The notes: a model not told the origin generated them from the letters alone. Counted from the stretch's first letter, positions 10,092 to 20,032 are shown. The stretch: DNA of 64,000 nucleotides from Pseudobacillus wudalianchiensis (GCF_001685015.1 NZ_MAYT01000003.1:52762-116761), one strand, 5' to 3'. Made by a program: numbers and translations.

Positions 10092-10823
10092 CTAGAGATT
10101 CATCTTATAGATTAGGCTAGTTCGATTTGGAACATCCAGTTTTCTATAAAGATTTTGCAAATGCTTTTTTACAGTGTTCGTACTAATAAATAGACTGTTG
10201 GCTATATCTGCATTTGTATAACCTTTTTGAACTAACTTTAAAATCTCTCTTTCCCTTCTAGTTAACCGCTGATCCTCTTGTGCCTCTTTATACCCTTCCA
10301 TATTAAGATAGCTCGCTAGTTTCTGCGATAAATGCCTAGCCACAATCTCCATCCCCATCATGTCCTGAAGGTTAAACAATTCCTCATCTTTATATCTAAG
10401 AAACGCTAGACTTCCAAGAAGTCGATGTTCATGCTTTAAACAAACAACCATTTCATCATAATATCTATATTTCACCATAAGGCCATTATAGAAAACACTT
10501 TGTTGGTATGCATTTTCAGAAACAATATCAACAATTCGCAAAACGTTTTGCCTAGACATTCTAGGCATGATATTTCGAGGGTTCAAAATATCAACCTTAT
10601 AACCGTAGTCGTTATATTCTTGCATAGCCAGCTTAGATATATTCAAGGTTACTGGATCGATTAACTTTATATTTTCATCTAACAACCAAAAGTTAGCTAA
10701 ATGATACCCGAACAACCGTTCAATGGACGATAAAACGTTTTTCCGGAACTCTTGGTCAAGATCAATCGTTTCATCCAGAAAGGCAAGAACTTTTTCAAAG
10801 TGACCTGTAGAAAGAGCAAACAT
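10092..10823 (-). CDS. LuxR-type HTH transcriptional regulator
   Basis: 243 aa. A GAF-like N-terminal sensor region (residues 1-165, no membrane segment) is joined to a C-terminal LuxR/FixJ HTH: LTRREREILKLVQKGYTNADIANSLFISTNTVKKHLQNLY. No receiver domain Asp is seen, so it is a ligand-sensing rather than a phosphorylated response regulator. Start ATG at 10823, with no strong ribosome site but no better alternative. It is divergent from the amidase gene with about 175 bp between, which makes the amidase its probable target. Confidence 0.82.
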   Translation of the reverse strand: MFALSTGHFEKVLAFLDETIDLDQEFRKNVLSSIERLFGYHLANFWLLDENIKLIDPVTLNISKLAMQEYNDYGYKVDILNPRNIMPRMSRQNVLRIVDIVSENAYQQSVFYNGLMVKYRYYDEMVVCLKHEHRLLGSLAFLRYKDEELFNLQDMMGMEIVARHLSQKLASYLNMEGYKEAQEDQRLTRREREILKLVQKGYTNADIANSLFISTNTVKKHLQNLYRKLDVPNRTSLIYKMNL

Positions 10824-11000
10824 ATTGAACCCCCTAATATCCTTTCCACCTATTATAATACAAATTGTTTGTTTTTTCTGAAAATAACTCTTTTGGGTAA
10901 TTGTTTATACCATTCTTACTTGTTAAAGTAAAACCCACAACCAAAGATTTACGAAGCTAGTTTTCCTAAAAATAAAACGGTCAGAAAGGTGGTAAACGCT

Positions 11001-12452
11001 ATGCAAACCTCCCAAACAGTAAATAACACTAAAAAAGATGAACTTTGGCGCTGGAGTGCAACAGAACTTGCCCACGCCATTAAAACAGGAGCTATTTCTT
11101 CCCGTGAAGCGGTGATGAGCTGCCTAAATCGGATTGAGGAAGTCAATCCAACGTTAAACTCTCTTGTGAAGGTGTTTCCGGAAGAAGCACTTGCTGCCGC
11201 AGATGAAGCGGATAAAGCAGTGTCAAAAGGAGAGAAACTTGGTGTCTTACATGGTGTACCCGTCTCACTTAAAGTGAATAGCGATCAAGCCGGACATGCT
11301 ACGACGGATGGAGTAGTCGCGCTCGAAAAGAATATTCCTGAGAAGGATGGTCCAGTAGCGACAAACCTGCGTAAATCAGGAGCCGTCATCCTTGGCCGCA
11401 GTAATACGCCTGCTTTTTCCTATAGATGGGTTACGAGCAACGATCTTCATGGCAGAACCTTGAATCCTTGGGACCTTACTCGCACACCTGGCGGATCTAG
11501 CGGAGGCGCTGCTTCCTCTGTCGCAGCTGGAATGACCCCCATTGCTCATGGAAATGATATTGGCGGTTCCATTCGTTATCCTGCCTATGCTTGCGGGATT
11601 ATGGGATTGCGTCCTACACCGGGAAGATTGCCAGGATGGTACGGGGATCCAAAGGGCGATCAAGCTCCTTCCGTTCAGTTTATGTCTGTAGAAGGTCCTT
11701 TGGCTCGTTCCGTTTCCGACCTGCGGTTAGGCTTTGAGAGCATGAGTCAATTCGATCCCCGGGATCCCATCTATGCACCTGCTCCCTTGCTGGGAAAAGC
11801 TCTTCAACGCCCAATACGTGTGGGGCTACTTCGTGATGTAGGTGTGCAAAAACCAACGGCCGCTGTTAACAAAGCGTTGGATGAAACTGCACAGTACTTA
11901 ACAAATGCCGGATATGCTGTTGAGGAAATCGATGTTCCCTTATTTAAAGAAGCATATGAACTATGGTATCTGTTATGTATGATGGATGTAGCTGGTGCTG
12001 TACCAACCATCGAACAAATGGGCGATGTCGGCATTAATAAAGCTGTATCTTATTTCTTTGATGTAACAAAAGAATTTTGGGGAGAAACCCCTACCCTTTC
12101 TGATTACATTAAAGGATACTCTCGCCGTGGCACCCTAATTTATAAACTTCAAGAATTTTTACAATCCTATCCTCTATTGCTAATGCCTGTATCCACAGAA
12201 CAAGCCTTTGAACAAGACGCAGATATTAAAAGCAGAGAAAGTATGAGACGCATCATATCCGCACAATGGTCAATGATGTCCATCGCATTACTTGGGTTCC
12301 CTTCCGTTTCTATACCAACATCCGTTGTAGACGGCCTGCCGGTTGGTGTTCAAATTCTAGGCATGCGTTTCCGAGAAGACACTTTATTTGACGCGGCTGA
12401 AGTCATTGAAGCACATTCAACAGTAAAGACACCAATTGATCCTCGTTCATGA
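11001..12452 (+). CDS. Amidase signature family hydrolase
   Basis: 483 aa. The Ser-cisSer-Lys triad can be placed: Lys91 in PVSLKVN, cis-Ser166 in TPGGSSGGA and nucleophile Ser190 in DIGGSIR, with the 24-residue Ser-Ser spacing of the family. These cytoplasmic enzymes hydrolyse linear amides, ureido acids or carbamates; it is not the GatA subunit, because no gatC or gatB accompanies it. A GTG at 10989 precedes the chosen ATG, but AAAGGTGG is correctly spaced for the ATG at 11001. Probably regulated by the divergent LuxR-type protein. Confidence 0.88.
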   Translation: MQTSQTVNNTKKDELWRWSATELAHAIKTGAISSREAVMSCLNRIEEVNPTLNSLVKVFPEEALAAADEADKAVSKGEKLGVLHGVPVSLKVNSDQAGHATTDGVVALEKNIPEKDGPVATNLRKSGAVILGRSNTPAFSYRWVTSNDLHGRTLNPWDLTRTPGGSSGGAASSVAAGMTPIAHGNDIGGSIRYPAYACGIMGLRPTPGRLPGWYGDPKGDQAPSVQFMSVEGPLARSVSDLRLGFESMSQFDPRDPIYAPAPLLGKALQRPIRVGLLRDVGVQKPTAAVNKALDETAQYLTNAGYAVEEIDVPLFKEAYELWYLLCMMDVAGAVPTIEQMGDVGINKAVSYFFDVTKEFWGETPTLSDYIKGYSRRGTLIYKLQEFLQSYPLLLMPVSTEQAFEQDADIKSRESMRRIISAQWSMMSIALLGFPSVSIPTSVVDGLPVGVQILGMRFREDTLFDAAEVIEAHSTVKTPIDPRS

Positions 12453-12473
12453 TTCAGGTGAAGTCTTAGACTA

Positions 12474-12600
12474 TTGACAAAAGGGTTCGGAATGAGACCA
12501 TTCCGAACCCTTTTCTATTTTTAGATGGAGTTTAAGCCGTTTGAAAGAATAATAGCTCTCTCCGAATTAATTATTTAAATGGTTTCTGGCCCCTGCGTCT
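12474..12600 (-). mobile_element. IS1182-like element remnant, 3' end only
   Basis: Shares the hairpin GTTCGGAATG/CATTCCGAAC and the flanking segment (TCTCTCCGAATTAATTATTTA) with the remnant at 28097-28324. On the minus strand it ends in the codons for QGPETI-stop, matching the end of the transposase fragment in the other copy. Nothing of the rest of the element survives. The hairpin at 12479-12514 probably now ends amidase transcription. Confidence 0.55.
12479..12514 (+). terminator. IS-derived hairpin acting as terminator of the amidase gene
   Basis: AAAAGGGTTCGGAATG pairs with CATTCCGAACCCTTTT, followed by CTATTTTT. Confidence 0.7.
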
Positions 12601-12643
12601 ATCAGTTCATATGATTCATTAAAATACTTTATTTCATTAATTA

Positions 12644-14803
12644 TTAGCTGAATTCCATCTTCCAGCTAAAGTATTCATTATCGGGATTTTTTTCATAACG
12701 TAAATTAGCATCAAATTTGTTGCCTTTTTTGCTCGTTAGCCCCTTTACTGTCACCACTCCATTTTTCAAAAGTGTTTTTACCATCGTTTTAGTCGGTTTC
12801 TTCTTCATGGAAGCTAGGAATTTATCATTTTTCCAAATAACAAATTTACAGCCGCTTTTCCAATTGCTACAGCCAAAACCCTTTTGCCCTTCAATGATCC
12901 CATGCCCGCATAGAGGACACTTTCCAAGTATTTCAGCTTCCTTCTTCTCTTTAGAAACTTCACTAATGACGACTTCCTGATCACTTTTTATTTTTTCAAC
13001 GGCCTTCGAAGTAAATTCAGAAATCACATTCAGGAAGGATTCTTTCGTAAATTTCTGTTTCTCAATATCTGCTAATGTTTTCTCTAATCGCCCGGTAAAT
13101 TCCAAATCAAATAATTCCTTCACCGGGAACGTTTCTACTAGCTTTCTACCGAGTTCGGTGCATACTAAATTTTTATTTTGCGTCGCAATATAACCAATGT
13201 CTTTTAATTTCTTGATCGTTTCAGCTCTTGTTGCTGGAGTCCCAATGCTATAACCACTTAGGATGGAAGCAAGCATTTCCTCTTCCTCATCGCTCTCTTT
13301 ACTCCCGCTGCCTTTCCCGCAGGTTTCCATGACTCGGAGTAATGTTTTCTCTATATGAGGCTTAGGAGGCTTCGTCACATGAGACGATACATTTTGCTTT
13401 GTTATATCCACAAGCTCATTGGTATCGACAGCCGGTAACAGCGTATCTTTAGATTCAATTCTTTCGAGCTTTTTCCAGCCGACAATCGTTTGGACTTTTC
13501 CCTTCGAAATGAACACACCTTTTATCTCGCTAACATTCGCTTTTGTCGTGATTTTCGTTTCTTCATATTCCGCTATCGGCATAAATTGAATGATAAAGCG
13601 ATTTTTGATGGCCGTATAAACCGTCTCTTCATCCTTCGTTAACGATTTAGGCACTACATAAGTCGGGATAATGGCGCTATGGCTCTCCACCTTCGCGTTA
13701 TTAAATATCCGTTTCGTTTTTTGAAATTTAATTTCTTCTTCAAAAGGCAGCCCCTTTTTCAAGACCTCCAGCACTTTAGCTGCCTTGCCGACAAGGCTTT
13801 CTTCTAAAGCCACACTTGCTGTTCTTGGGTACGTGATCAATTTTTTCTCATAGAGAGACTGGGCCACTTTTAACACTTTGTCGGACGTCCAGCCTTTATA
13901 TTTACTTGTGATGTATCCTTGTAAATTTGAAAGGTTAAACAAATAAGGTGGAAACTCCTTTTTTCGTTCTACCTTCTTGTCAATAATCGTTGCCTTTTGA
14001 TTAGCTAGAACTTTTTCAATTAATTCAAGAGGCTCCTTGCTTTTGAACTTTTCCTGCCCCTCTTCGAAATAAGTCCCCTCATATTCCTCTTCATTTTTTG
14101 TCTTAAAGGTAGCCGTTAATTTATAATAATCCTCTGGCACGAAATTCTCGATTTCCTTATCGCGGTCATAAATAATTTTTAAGGTTGGCAGCAATACCCT
14201 GCCGATATTTAAAGCTTGGCCTCTTCCCTTTTGGTACTTTAAGGTAGCAACGGAAGTTAAATTGATGCCTATCAGCCAGTCTGCCCACTGCCGGCTTAGA
14301 CCCGCATCTTGAAGAGGCTTCATTTCAACATTTGGTTTAATATTCTGAAGGCCCTTTAACACTTCTTCAGGTGTCCACTCGTTTAGTAACAATCTGTATA
14401 CTTTCTTCTGGGCCTTCAAATTATAAATAATCGTATCACCAATAATTTGGCCCTCCCGATCATAATCACAGGCCGAAACAATGGTCTCCACATCATTTCT
14501 CTTAATCAAAGAATAGATAATTTTTAACTGTTTTTTCGCTCCCAAGTCTTCTTTATCCCTATTACGCGGATCACTCTTTACTTTGTAGCGAAAATGAGAC
14601 GGAATAAAAGGAAAGTTTTCCATGTTCCATCTTTTCATCTTTTCATCGTAATCTTTTGCATCGTACAACTGTAATAAATGTCCAAAAGCCCAAGTGATAA
14701 TATAGCCATTGCCCTCAAAATAACCATCTTTTTTCGTTCTTATTTTCAAAGCCTCCGCAATGTTCTTAGCTACAGATGGCTTTTCTGCAATAATAACCTT
14801 CAT
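12644..14803 (-). CDS. topB: DNA topoisomerase III
   Basis: Type IA topoisomerase of 719 aa that decatenates and relaxes negatively supercoiled DNA. N-terminal Toprim domain starts MKVIIAEKPSVAKNIAEAL with acidic DYDREGQ near residue 113; the active-site Tyr is Tyr325 in LITYPRTAS. The C-terminus carries one four-cysteine zinc element (CPLCGHG...GCSNWKSGCKF). Length is normal for Bacillus TopB. Single gene, start ATG at 14803. Confidence 0.95.
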   Translation of the reverse strand: MKVIIAEKPSVAKNIAEALKIRTKKDGYFEGNGYIITWAFGHLLQLYDAKDYDEKMKRWNMENFPFIPSHFRYKVKSDPRNRDKEDLGAKKQLKIIYSLIKRNDVETIVSACDYDREGQIIGDTIIYNLKAQKKVYRLLLNEWTPEEVLKGLQNIKPNVEMKPLQDAGLSRQWADWLIGINLTSVATLKYQKGRGQALNIGRVLLPTLKIIYDRDKEIENFVPEDYYKLTATFKTKNEEEYEGTYFEEGQEKFKSKEPLELIEKVLANQKATIIDKKVERKKEFPPYLFNLSNLQGYITSKYKGWTSDKVLKVAQSLYEKKLITYPRTASVALEESLVGKAAKVLEVLKKGLPFEEEIKFQKTKRIFNNAKVESHSAIIPTYVVPKSLTKDEETVYTAIKNRFIIQFMPIAEYEETKITTKANVSEIKGVFISKGKVQTIVGWKKLERIESKDTLLPAVDTNELVDITKQNVSSHVTKPPKPHIEKTLLRVMETCGKGSGSKESDEEEEMLASILSGYSIGTPATRAETIKKLKDIGYIATQNKNLVCTELGRKLVETFPVKELFDLEFTGRLEKTLADIEKQKFTKESFLNVISEFTSKAVEKIKSDQEVVISEVSKEKKEAEILGKCPLCGHGIIEGQKGFGCSNWKSGCKFVIWKNDKFLASMKKKPTKTMVKTLLKNGVVTVKGLTSKKGNKFDANLRYEKNPDNEYFSWKMEFS

Positions 14804-14924
14804 TCTGTTAAACTCCCTAACCAGTGTAATGTTAACTATTATATCTATTTCCTTCTATAGTTCAAAGAAATGATTTTTTAGATTTCTAAAGAGTGATAAA
14901 GCTTCTGAGCTCAGAATAAATCAT

Positions 14925-14958
14925 TTAAGGACTTAAGGTAACTACCTTAAGTCCTTAA
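14925..14958. promoter_or_regulatory. 34-bp inverted repeat at the VOC gene promoter, candidate operator
   Basis: TTAAGGACTTAAGGTA is followed by two bases and its exact reverse complement. It ends 8 bp before a TATAAT (14966-14971) and covers the expected -35 position of the downstream gene. The 2-base loop is poor for a terminator, so an operator is more likely. Each arm itself contains the internal repeat CTTAAGG. Confidence 0.5.
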
Positions 14959-15003
14959 GATTTACTATAATGAATTTAGTACATACATGAGGAGGTAGAC
15001 AAA

Positions 15004-15402
15004 GTGCCAATCGTTACACCATTTTTAATGTTTCAAGATGGAAAAGCAGAAGAAGCAATGAATTTTTATACATCATTAATAAAGGATTCAGAAATTAAAA
15101 GCATCGTTCGATATGGAGCCAATGAAGCTGGCGATGAAGGAACAGTAATGCAGGCGGTTTTTTCCTTGAAAGGGCAAGAGTTTATGTGCATTGACAGTAA
15201 CGTGAAGCATCAATTCTCCTTTACCCCATCATTCTCCATCTATGTTACTTGTGATACTGAAGAGGAGATGACCAGCCTTTATCAACAGCTGATTGTTGGC
15301 GGACAAGCCTTGATGCCAATTGGCGATTATGGTTTCAGCAAGAAGTTTGGTTGGCTAACTGACCGATTCGGAGTTTCGTGGCAATTAAATCTTCCTTTGT
15401 GA
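15004..15402 (+). CDS. VOC superfamily protein, PhnB/3-dmu-9_3-mt type
   Basis: 132 aa with the beta-alpha-beta-beta-beta fold pattern of PhnB-like glyoxalase-superfamily proteins: FLMFQDGKAEEAMNFYTSLIKDSEI at the start and FGWLTDRFGVSWQL at the end. Related proteins are of unknown enzymatic role. The start is GTG, seven bases after GAGGAGG. A TATAAT box and a large inverted repeat lie just upstream. Confidence 0.85.
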   Translation: MPIVTPFLMFQDGKAEEAMNFYTSLIKDSEIKSIVRYGANEAGDEGTVMQAVFSLKGQEFMCIDSNVKHQFSFTPSFSIYVTCDTEEEMTSLYQQLIVGGQALMPIGDYGFSKKFGWLTDRFGVSWQLNLPL

Positions 15403-15539
15403 AGTTTTAGGGGAAATTAATAAATAAAAACCACATTAGCTAGTGTGTCATTACTTCAACTATTCATTAATCAAGGAGCTAACAAGAGCAATCCATTTCT
15501 CAGCTATACGTAAAAACTCATATGAAAGAAGGGAAATTA

Positions 15540-16475
15540 GTGAAAAAAATTGAAACCGTTTCATTAATTGGGCTAGGTGCTGTAGGAGCTGCTTATGGAA
15601 GTAAGCTGCATGATATGTTGAAAGATTCGTTCCAAGTCGTGGCAAGTAAAGAACGAATACAAAGGTATGAGAATACAGGAATCATCGTAAATGGACAAGA
15701 TTATCGCTTTCATTACATTACCCCAGAAACAAAAAGAGAACCAGTAGATCTAGTGATTTTTGCCGTAAAAAATGCTGATCTATCTCAAGCAATCCAAGAT
15801 GTCCAACATCATATTGGACCTGATACCATTATTTTATCTTTATTGAACGGTATTTCTAGTGAAGGTGAAATAGAATCCGCTTGTGAGAATCATCCTATTC
15901 TTTATAGCGTATGTGTGGAAATTGATGCGGTTAGACGACAGAATGAAACAAGTTTTAGTACGCTTGGGTGGATTGAATATGGTGAAAAGGATAACTCTAA
16001 ATCGGAGAATGTATTAGCAGTTCAAGAATTATTTGAAAGAGCTGGCATCCCATATAAAATTTCTGAGGATATTTTGCATTCAATGTGGTGGAAATTCATG
16101 GTGAATGTCGGTATTAATCAGACATCTGCCGTTTTAAAGGCACCCTATAAAATCTTTCAATCTGTGCCAAGTGCTTATGAATGGGCAGAATCGACGATGC
16201 GCGAAGTCGTTGCCCTTTCACAAAAAGTAGGAGCTAATTTAACAGAGGAAGATGTCAAAAGTTTCCGGCCAATCTTACATAATCTTTCACCCAATGGAAA
16301 AACATCTATGCTGCAAGATATAGAAGCAGGAAGAAAAACTGAAGTTGACTATTTAGGTGGAACGGTAATCGAGTTGGGTAAAAAATACGGGGTACCAACT
16401 CCAATTAATGAACAGTTATATAAGATCATTCACATTATGGAAGATATGACAGCCTACAGTCCATTAAATCAGTGA
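15540..16475 (+). CDS. 2-dehydropantoate 2-reductase family protein (PanE/ApbA-like)
   Basis: 311 aa NADPH-dependent reductase. N-terminal Rossmann motif GLGAVGAAYG (residues 10-19); C-terminal helical domain with the family Lys in MWWKFMVNVGINQTSA and the late motif TSMLQDIEAGRKTEVDYLGG. PanE makes pantoate for CoA synthesis; many Bacillaceae carry several paralogs, so the true substrate may be another 2-keto acid. The GTG at 15540 follows GAAGGGA at correct spacing; an ATG at 15522 has none. An orphan panD lies 46 kb away in this window, but no panB or panC is present. Confidence 0.82.
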   Translation: MKKIETVSLIGLGAVGAAYGSKLHDMLKDSFQVVASKERIQRYENTGIIVNGQDYRFHYITPETKREPVDLVIFAVKNADLSQAIQDVQHHIGPDTIILSLLNGISSEGEIESACENHPILYSVCVEIDAVRRQNETSFSTLGWIEYGEKDNSKSENVLAVQELFERAGIPYKISEDILHSMWWKFMVNVGINQTSAVLKAPYKIFQSVPSAYEWAESTMREVVALSQKVGANLTEEDVKSFRPILHNLSPNGKTSMLQDIEAGRKTEVDYLGGTVIELGKKYGVPTPINEQLYKIIHIMEDMTAYSPLNQ

Positions 16476-17026
16476 AACCATACATGCCTACTCAGGTTCC
16501 CGTGCAAAGATGAAATAAAAATTCAACGGCGCGATACAGGTACAGCCATCCCCCTTTGACTTTTCCATCTGTCCCATTGGCCGGTCTAAGCGGTGCGCGA
16601 AAGTCCAATTCACTTACCTTTCCCATTAGGTTATATAACGTTTACGGGAAAAATAATGGGAAGCTGTCATACTCACCTAAGCAAGTATGGATGCCTCGCT
16701 TGCTATAGAAAGAATCCATGTATAAATTGTAGCAACACCACCTCTTTCAATACCAGGACGAAACAGATAAGAGACATATTGTGCGGTTCGAAGATGCGAA
16801 AGCTCGTGCTCAAGGTTACTTGTTGATTATCGCTTAAGAGGGATGGGCGCCTAGCAATTAGGATTGCACTTTCCTCAATCGTCCATTTCGGGAAAAGAAT
16901 TTGTGAGTCCTAAAACATTTCATAAAAATACCTGCTTTGCAAGGAAAAAAACTGGTTAATACTATCTGAAAGATACTCAATAGAAGAATGATGTTTAAAA
17001 ACATAATTAGTTGGAGTTGTTTAAAT
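16476..17026. other. Intergenic region with no recognisable gene
   Basis: 550 bp. One open frame (16593-16826) has scattered Cys residues but no ribosome site, and the frame is not continued. The texture suggests decayed coding DNA, but no family could be named. Confidence 0.4.
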
Positions 17027-17650
17027 GTGAAGACTACTAATTGCGATTTCTCACCAATGAAGCAGCAATTGTCAAAAGGAATACAGCACATAACTAATGA
17101 GCTCCAATATAGCTTAGAGGTGCTAGACAATGAAAACTATTGCCTCTTAAGCCAACTGGAGGAAATCAAAAATAAATTTATCCAAATGGAATCAGTTGCT
17201 GCTTCCTTTTATTTAAACTGTTATTTGTCCGCTTTTACAGATAAATATGCAGATCTATCCATTTGTCTTCAGCGGCTGTCTGATCGACATCATGGTGCGT
17301 TGATCGTTATACAACGGCGTGATCCTCTTGAGTCCTTCATCCAAAAAGGAACAGTGGTAGAAGCAGCTTTAACTCCCGCGTTATTAGAGGCTATCTTTTA
17401 CCCTGGAAACCCCCTTCATGACGGTGCAGTAATTATTTATGGGAATCAAATTGTTTCAGCAGCCAATGTGCTGCCCTTAACCACTGCCGTTATAGGTGAC
17501 AAAAAGCTCGGTACCCGTCATCGTGCCGCATTGGGTTTAAGCGAGCGAAGTGATGCTCTTGTGCTAGTTGTGTCAGAAGAGACAGGCAGAGTCTCCTTTG
17601 CATTGGATGGAAAACTTCACCCTATTGTTACCGTTCAAAGTCTACATTAA
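17027..17650 (+). CDS. cdaS: Sporulation-type diadenylate cyclase CdaS
   Basis: 207 aa, the length of Bacillus CdaS. A helical N-terminal autoinhibitory part (1-60) precedes the DisA_N domain with the signature LHDGAVII (Asp-Gly-Ala) and GTRHRAALG (Arg-His-Arg). The reaction is 2 ATP to c-di-AMP. CdaS is the paralog that in Bacillus is made late in sporulation and affects germination. The GTG at 17027 is ten bases after GGAG and gives the canonical length; the frame is open upstream to 16988. Confidence 0.9.
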   Translation: MKTTNCDFSPMKQQLSKGIQHITNELQYSLEVLDNENYCLLSQLEEIKNKFIQMESVAASFYLNCYLSAFTDKYADLSICLQRLSDRHHGALIVIQRRDPLESFIQKGTVVEAALTPALLEAIFYPGNPLHDGAVIIYGNQIVSAANVLPLTTAVIGDKKLGTRHRAALGLSERSDALVLVVSEETGRVSFALDGKLHPIVTVQSLH

Positions 17651-17774
17651 TTCCCATATAGGGGGCTGCTGCTCTCCACCGAAATATCAGAAGCATGCAG
17701 GATCTTTGAGTCCAAACCGTTGATAATGAACTCGCTTTTTCATCAAATGCTGATCTTGTTCTACAACGTGTCTC

Positions 17775-18329
17775 CTATATCCAAAATGTAGGGTAATTCC
17801 GATCACTTCGTAAATTATTGATAAGCAAGGCAAATAAAACGATTAACATGGAGCCGATTAAAACAGGTAAAAATAAAAAGCTCCAATTATAATGTCCCAT
17901 CATCACAACAAGAGGAGTGGCACCGGCTGGCGGGTGTGTTGTTTTGGTTAACATTAACGCAGCAATAGCCAACCCCACGGCTAACCCAATCGCCCAGGGG
18001 CCATTCCCGAATATGTGGTAGATTGACAAACCAACGAAGGTTGATATTAGATGGCCGCCAATAATATTTCTTGGCTGTGAATAGGGTGCGTTCCAAACAC
18101 CAAATGCAAGAACACAACTGGCACCAAATGGAGCTATTAGCCATTCAGTTGACGTGACGCTAGTCAATATGGATAAAACAGAAATGGTTAAAAAGCCACC
18201 GAGTAATCCTGTCATGGCATCTTTTATATTTACTTTTAAAGGCGTTACACCATCTCCTTTCATTTTGGATATAGGCGAAGAAGTAACAGGGTAATTTTCT
18301 ACCCGACTTGTTGCTCTCGAACTCTCCAT
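17775..18329 (-). CDS. HPP family membrane protein
   Basis: 184 aa, four or five membrane helices after a polar N-terminus. Contains the name-giving motif in THPPAGATPLVV, with conserved APFGASCVLAFG and PRNIIGGH. HPP proteins have been linked to nitrite transport in plastids and cyanobacteria; the bacterial role is otherwise open. The ATG at 18329 is placed correctly after AAAGGAG; the frame extends ten codons further to an ATG without a ribosome site. Not obviously part of the demethylase operon, since a terminator separates them. Confidence 0.82.
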   Translation of the reverse strand: MESSRATSRVENYPVTSSPISKMKGDGVTPLKVNIKDAMTGLLGGFLTISVLSILTSVTSTEWLIAPFGASCVLAFGVWNAPYSQPRNIIGGHLISTFVGLSIYHIFGNGPWAIGLAVGLAIAALMLTKTTHPPAGATPLVVMMGHYNWSFLFLPVLIGSMLIVLFALLINNLRSDRNYPTFWI

Positions 18330-18494
18330 TGCTTCTCTCCTTTCTTTTAGTAGGCGCAAAGGTTCGTTAATGATGAGCTCCGGTTAATGACTTAGAAAAG
18401 TTGCAGCATTGGTGATTAAAATAGGAACTACTAGTACTAAAACAGACAAGATTTTTTTCTTATATAATATAAAACCTCATACTTGATTGAAAAA

Positions 18495-18520
18495 AGAGAA
18501 GTGAGGTGCCCACTTCTCTT
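18495..18520 (-). terminator. Terminator of the N-demethylase operon
   Basis: AGAGAAGTG/CACTTCTCT stem with 7-8 base loop and TTTTT tail on the minus strand, 22 bp after the aldehyde dehydrogenase stop. It closes the operon that starts at the -24/-12 promoter at 24023-24039. Confidence 0.85.
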
Positions 18521-18541
18521 CATCTCCCTTTATAAAACTTA

Positions 18542-20032
18542 TCAGTTTGGAAACCAACCTACAGGTTCTACTGCAAGGTTAACATTGATCTGCTTGACTT
18601 CTTGGAAATCCTCTAAACCGTAAGTTCCAAGGCTGCGGCCAATTCCACTTTGTTTATATCCGCCCCATGGAGCTTCTACATAAGTAGGATGGTATGAGTT
18701 CACCCAAGTGATTCCAGCCCGAACCTTTTTGATGACTCGCATAGCTTTTGCACCGTCACCTGAGAACACACCGCCGGCAAGTCCATAAACAGTGTCATTT
18801 GCTAACTTAATTGCCTCTTCTTCATCTTTGAACTTTTGAATTGTAACAACTGGTCCAAAAATCTCTTCTTGAACGATGCGCATGTCAGATGTAACGTTTG
18901 TGAAAACTGTTGGCTCGATAAAGAATCCTTTATCTAATCCGTTTTCTGTTAAACGACGGCCGCCGCATGCCAGCGTAGCCCCTTCCTCTTTGCCGATTTC
19001 GATGTAGTTTAAGATAGCATTCATTTGATGTTCACTGTTAATTGCGCCCACTTGGGAAGTCTCATCTAGACCAGGACCGACTTTAATTTGTTTCGCACGT
19101 TCAACATAGCGTTCTACGAATTTATCATAGATGCTTTCTTCTACTAAAATACGGCTGCCGGATGAGCATACTTGACCAGCGCCAAAGAAAATTCCAAATA
19201 ACGCATAATCCACGGCTGTTTCAAAGTCTGCATCAGCAAAAATAATGTTTGGAGATTTGCCGCCCAATTCTAGAGAAATTTTCTTTAAATTTCCTGCAGC
19301 AGCTCTCATAATTTCACGCCCAACGTCTGTGCTTCCTGTAAAGGAAACAAGATCAACGTCATGGCTTTCCGCTATCGTCTGGCCAACGACGGAGCCTCTA
19401 CCCATCACAAGGTTTACAACACCTTTTGGAACACCAACTTCTTCGATGATTTCTACTAATTTCATTGCAGTAATCGGCGTAGATTCCGCTGGTTTATAAA
19501 CAATTGTATTTCCTGCAGCTAATGCCGGAGCTATTTTCCACACACTCATTAACAATGGAAAATTCCAAGGAACGATAAGGCCAGTAACCCCAACAGGCTC
19601 TTTCACAACCATTGCCTGTACATCTTCAGGTACATGGTATGTTTCGCCATCAGGTGTCATAATCAAACCAGCGTAATAACGGAAGCATGTTGCAGCATCA
19701 CTAATATCGAATTCAGCTTCAGCTTTCAACTTACCATTGTCCATTACTTCTAATTTAACCAACTCATCAAAATTCTCTTCAATCTTGTCTGCAATTTTAT
19801 TTAGATATTTAGCTCGCTCGTGAGTAGTTAGTTCAGACCATACACCGCTTTCAAATGCAGCCTTTGCAACAGCAATCGCTTCTTCTGTTTCTTCTTTTGT
19901 TGCTCTAGGAGCTGTAGCGATAATTTCTTGATTTGCAGGATTGATAACTTTATTTAAATCTGAGTTTTGAGAATCTCTCCACTCACCATTAATATACATT
20001 TTCAATTCGATTGCTTGTGTTTGTACTGTCAT
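18542..20032 (-). CDS. NAD(P)-dependent aldehyde dehydrogenase, last gene of the N-demethylase operon
   Basis: 496 aa class I/II-type ALDH. Catalytic Cys289 in GQVCSSG, general-base Glu in SLELGGKSPN, cofactor loop FTGSTDVGREI, and the Asn of PWNFPLLM. Closest in feel to betaine-aldehyde or broad-range ALDHs. It starts 16 bp after the reductase gene and shares its operon, so it probably oxidises the aldehyde made by demethylation (formaldehyde) or an aldehyde derived from the demethylated substrate. That assignment is inference. No tetrahydrofolate-binding subunit, known from other demethylase systems for trapping formaldehyde, is encoded nearby. Confidence 0.92.
   Translation of the reverse strand: MTVQTQAIELKMYINGEWRDSQNSDLNKVINPANQEIIATAPRATKEETEEAIAVAKAAFESGVWSELTTHERAKYLNKIADKIEENFDELVKLEVMDNGKLKAEAEFDISDAATCFRYYAGLIMTPDGETYHVPEDVQAMVVKEPVGVTGLIVPWNFPLLMSVWKIAPALAAGNTIVYKPAESTPITAMKLVEIIEEVGVPKGVVNLVMGRGSVVGQTIAESHDVDLVSFTGSTDVGREIMRAAAGNLKKISLELGGKSPNIIFADADFETAVDYALFGIFFGAGQVCSSGSRILVEESIYDKFVERYVERAKQIKVGPGLDETSQVGAINSEHQMNAILNYIEIGKEEGATLACGGRRLTENGLDKGFFIEPTVFTNVTSDMRIVQEEIFGPVVTIQKFKDEEEAIKLANDTVYGLAGGVFSGDGAKAMRVIKKVRAGITWVNSYHPTYVEAPWGGYKQSGIGRSLGTYGLEDFQEVKQINVNLAVEPVGWFPN

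Noticed and set aside
16593..16826. 77-codon frame with several cysteines (CLACYRKNPCINC)
   Set aside because: Looks faintly like the zinc-ligand stretch of IS transposases, but no start signal and no continuing similarity; left as unassigned debris.
16858..17130. 90-codon minus-strand frame
   Set aside because: Overlaps the start of cdaS in antisense and has no family resemblance.
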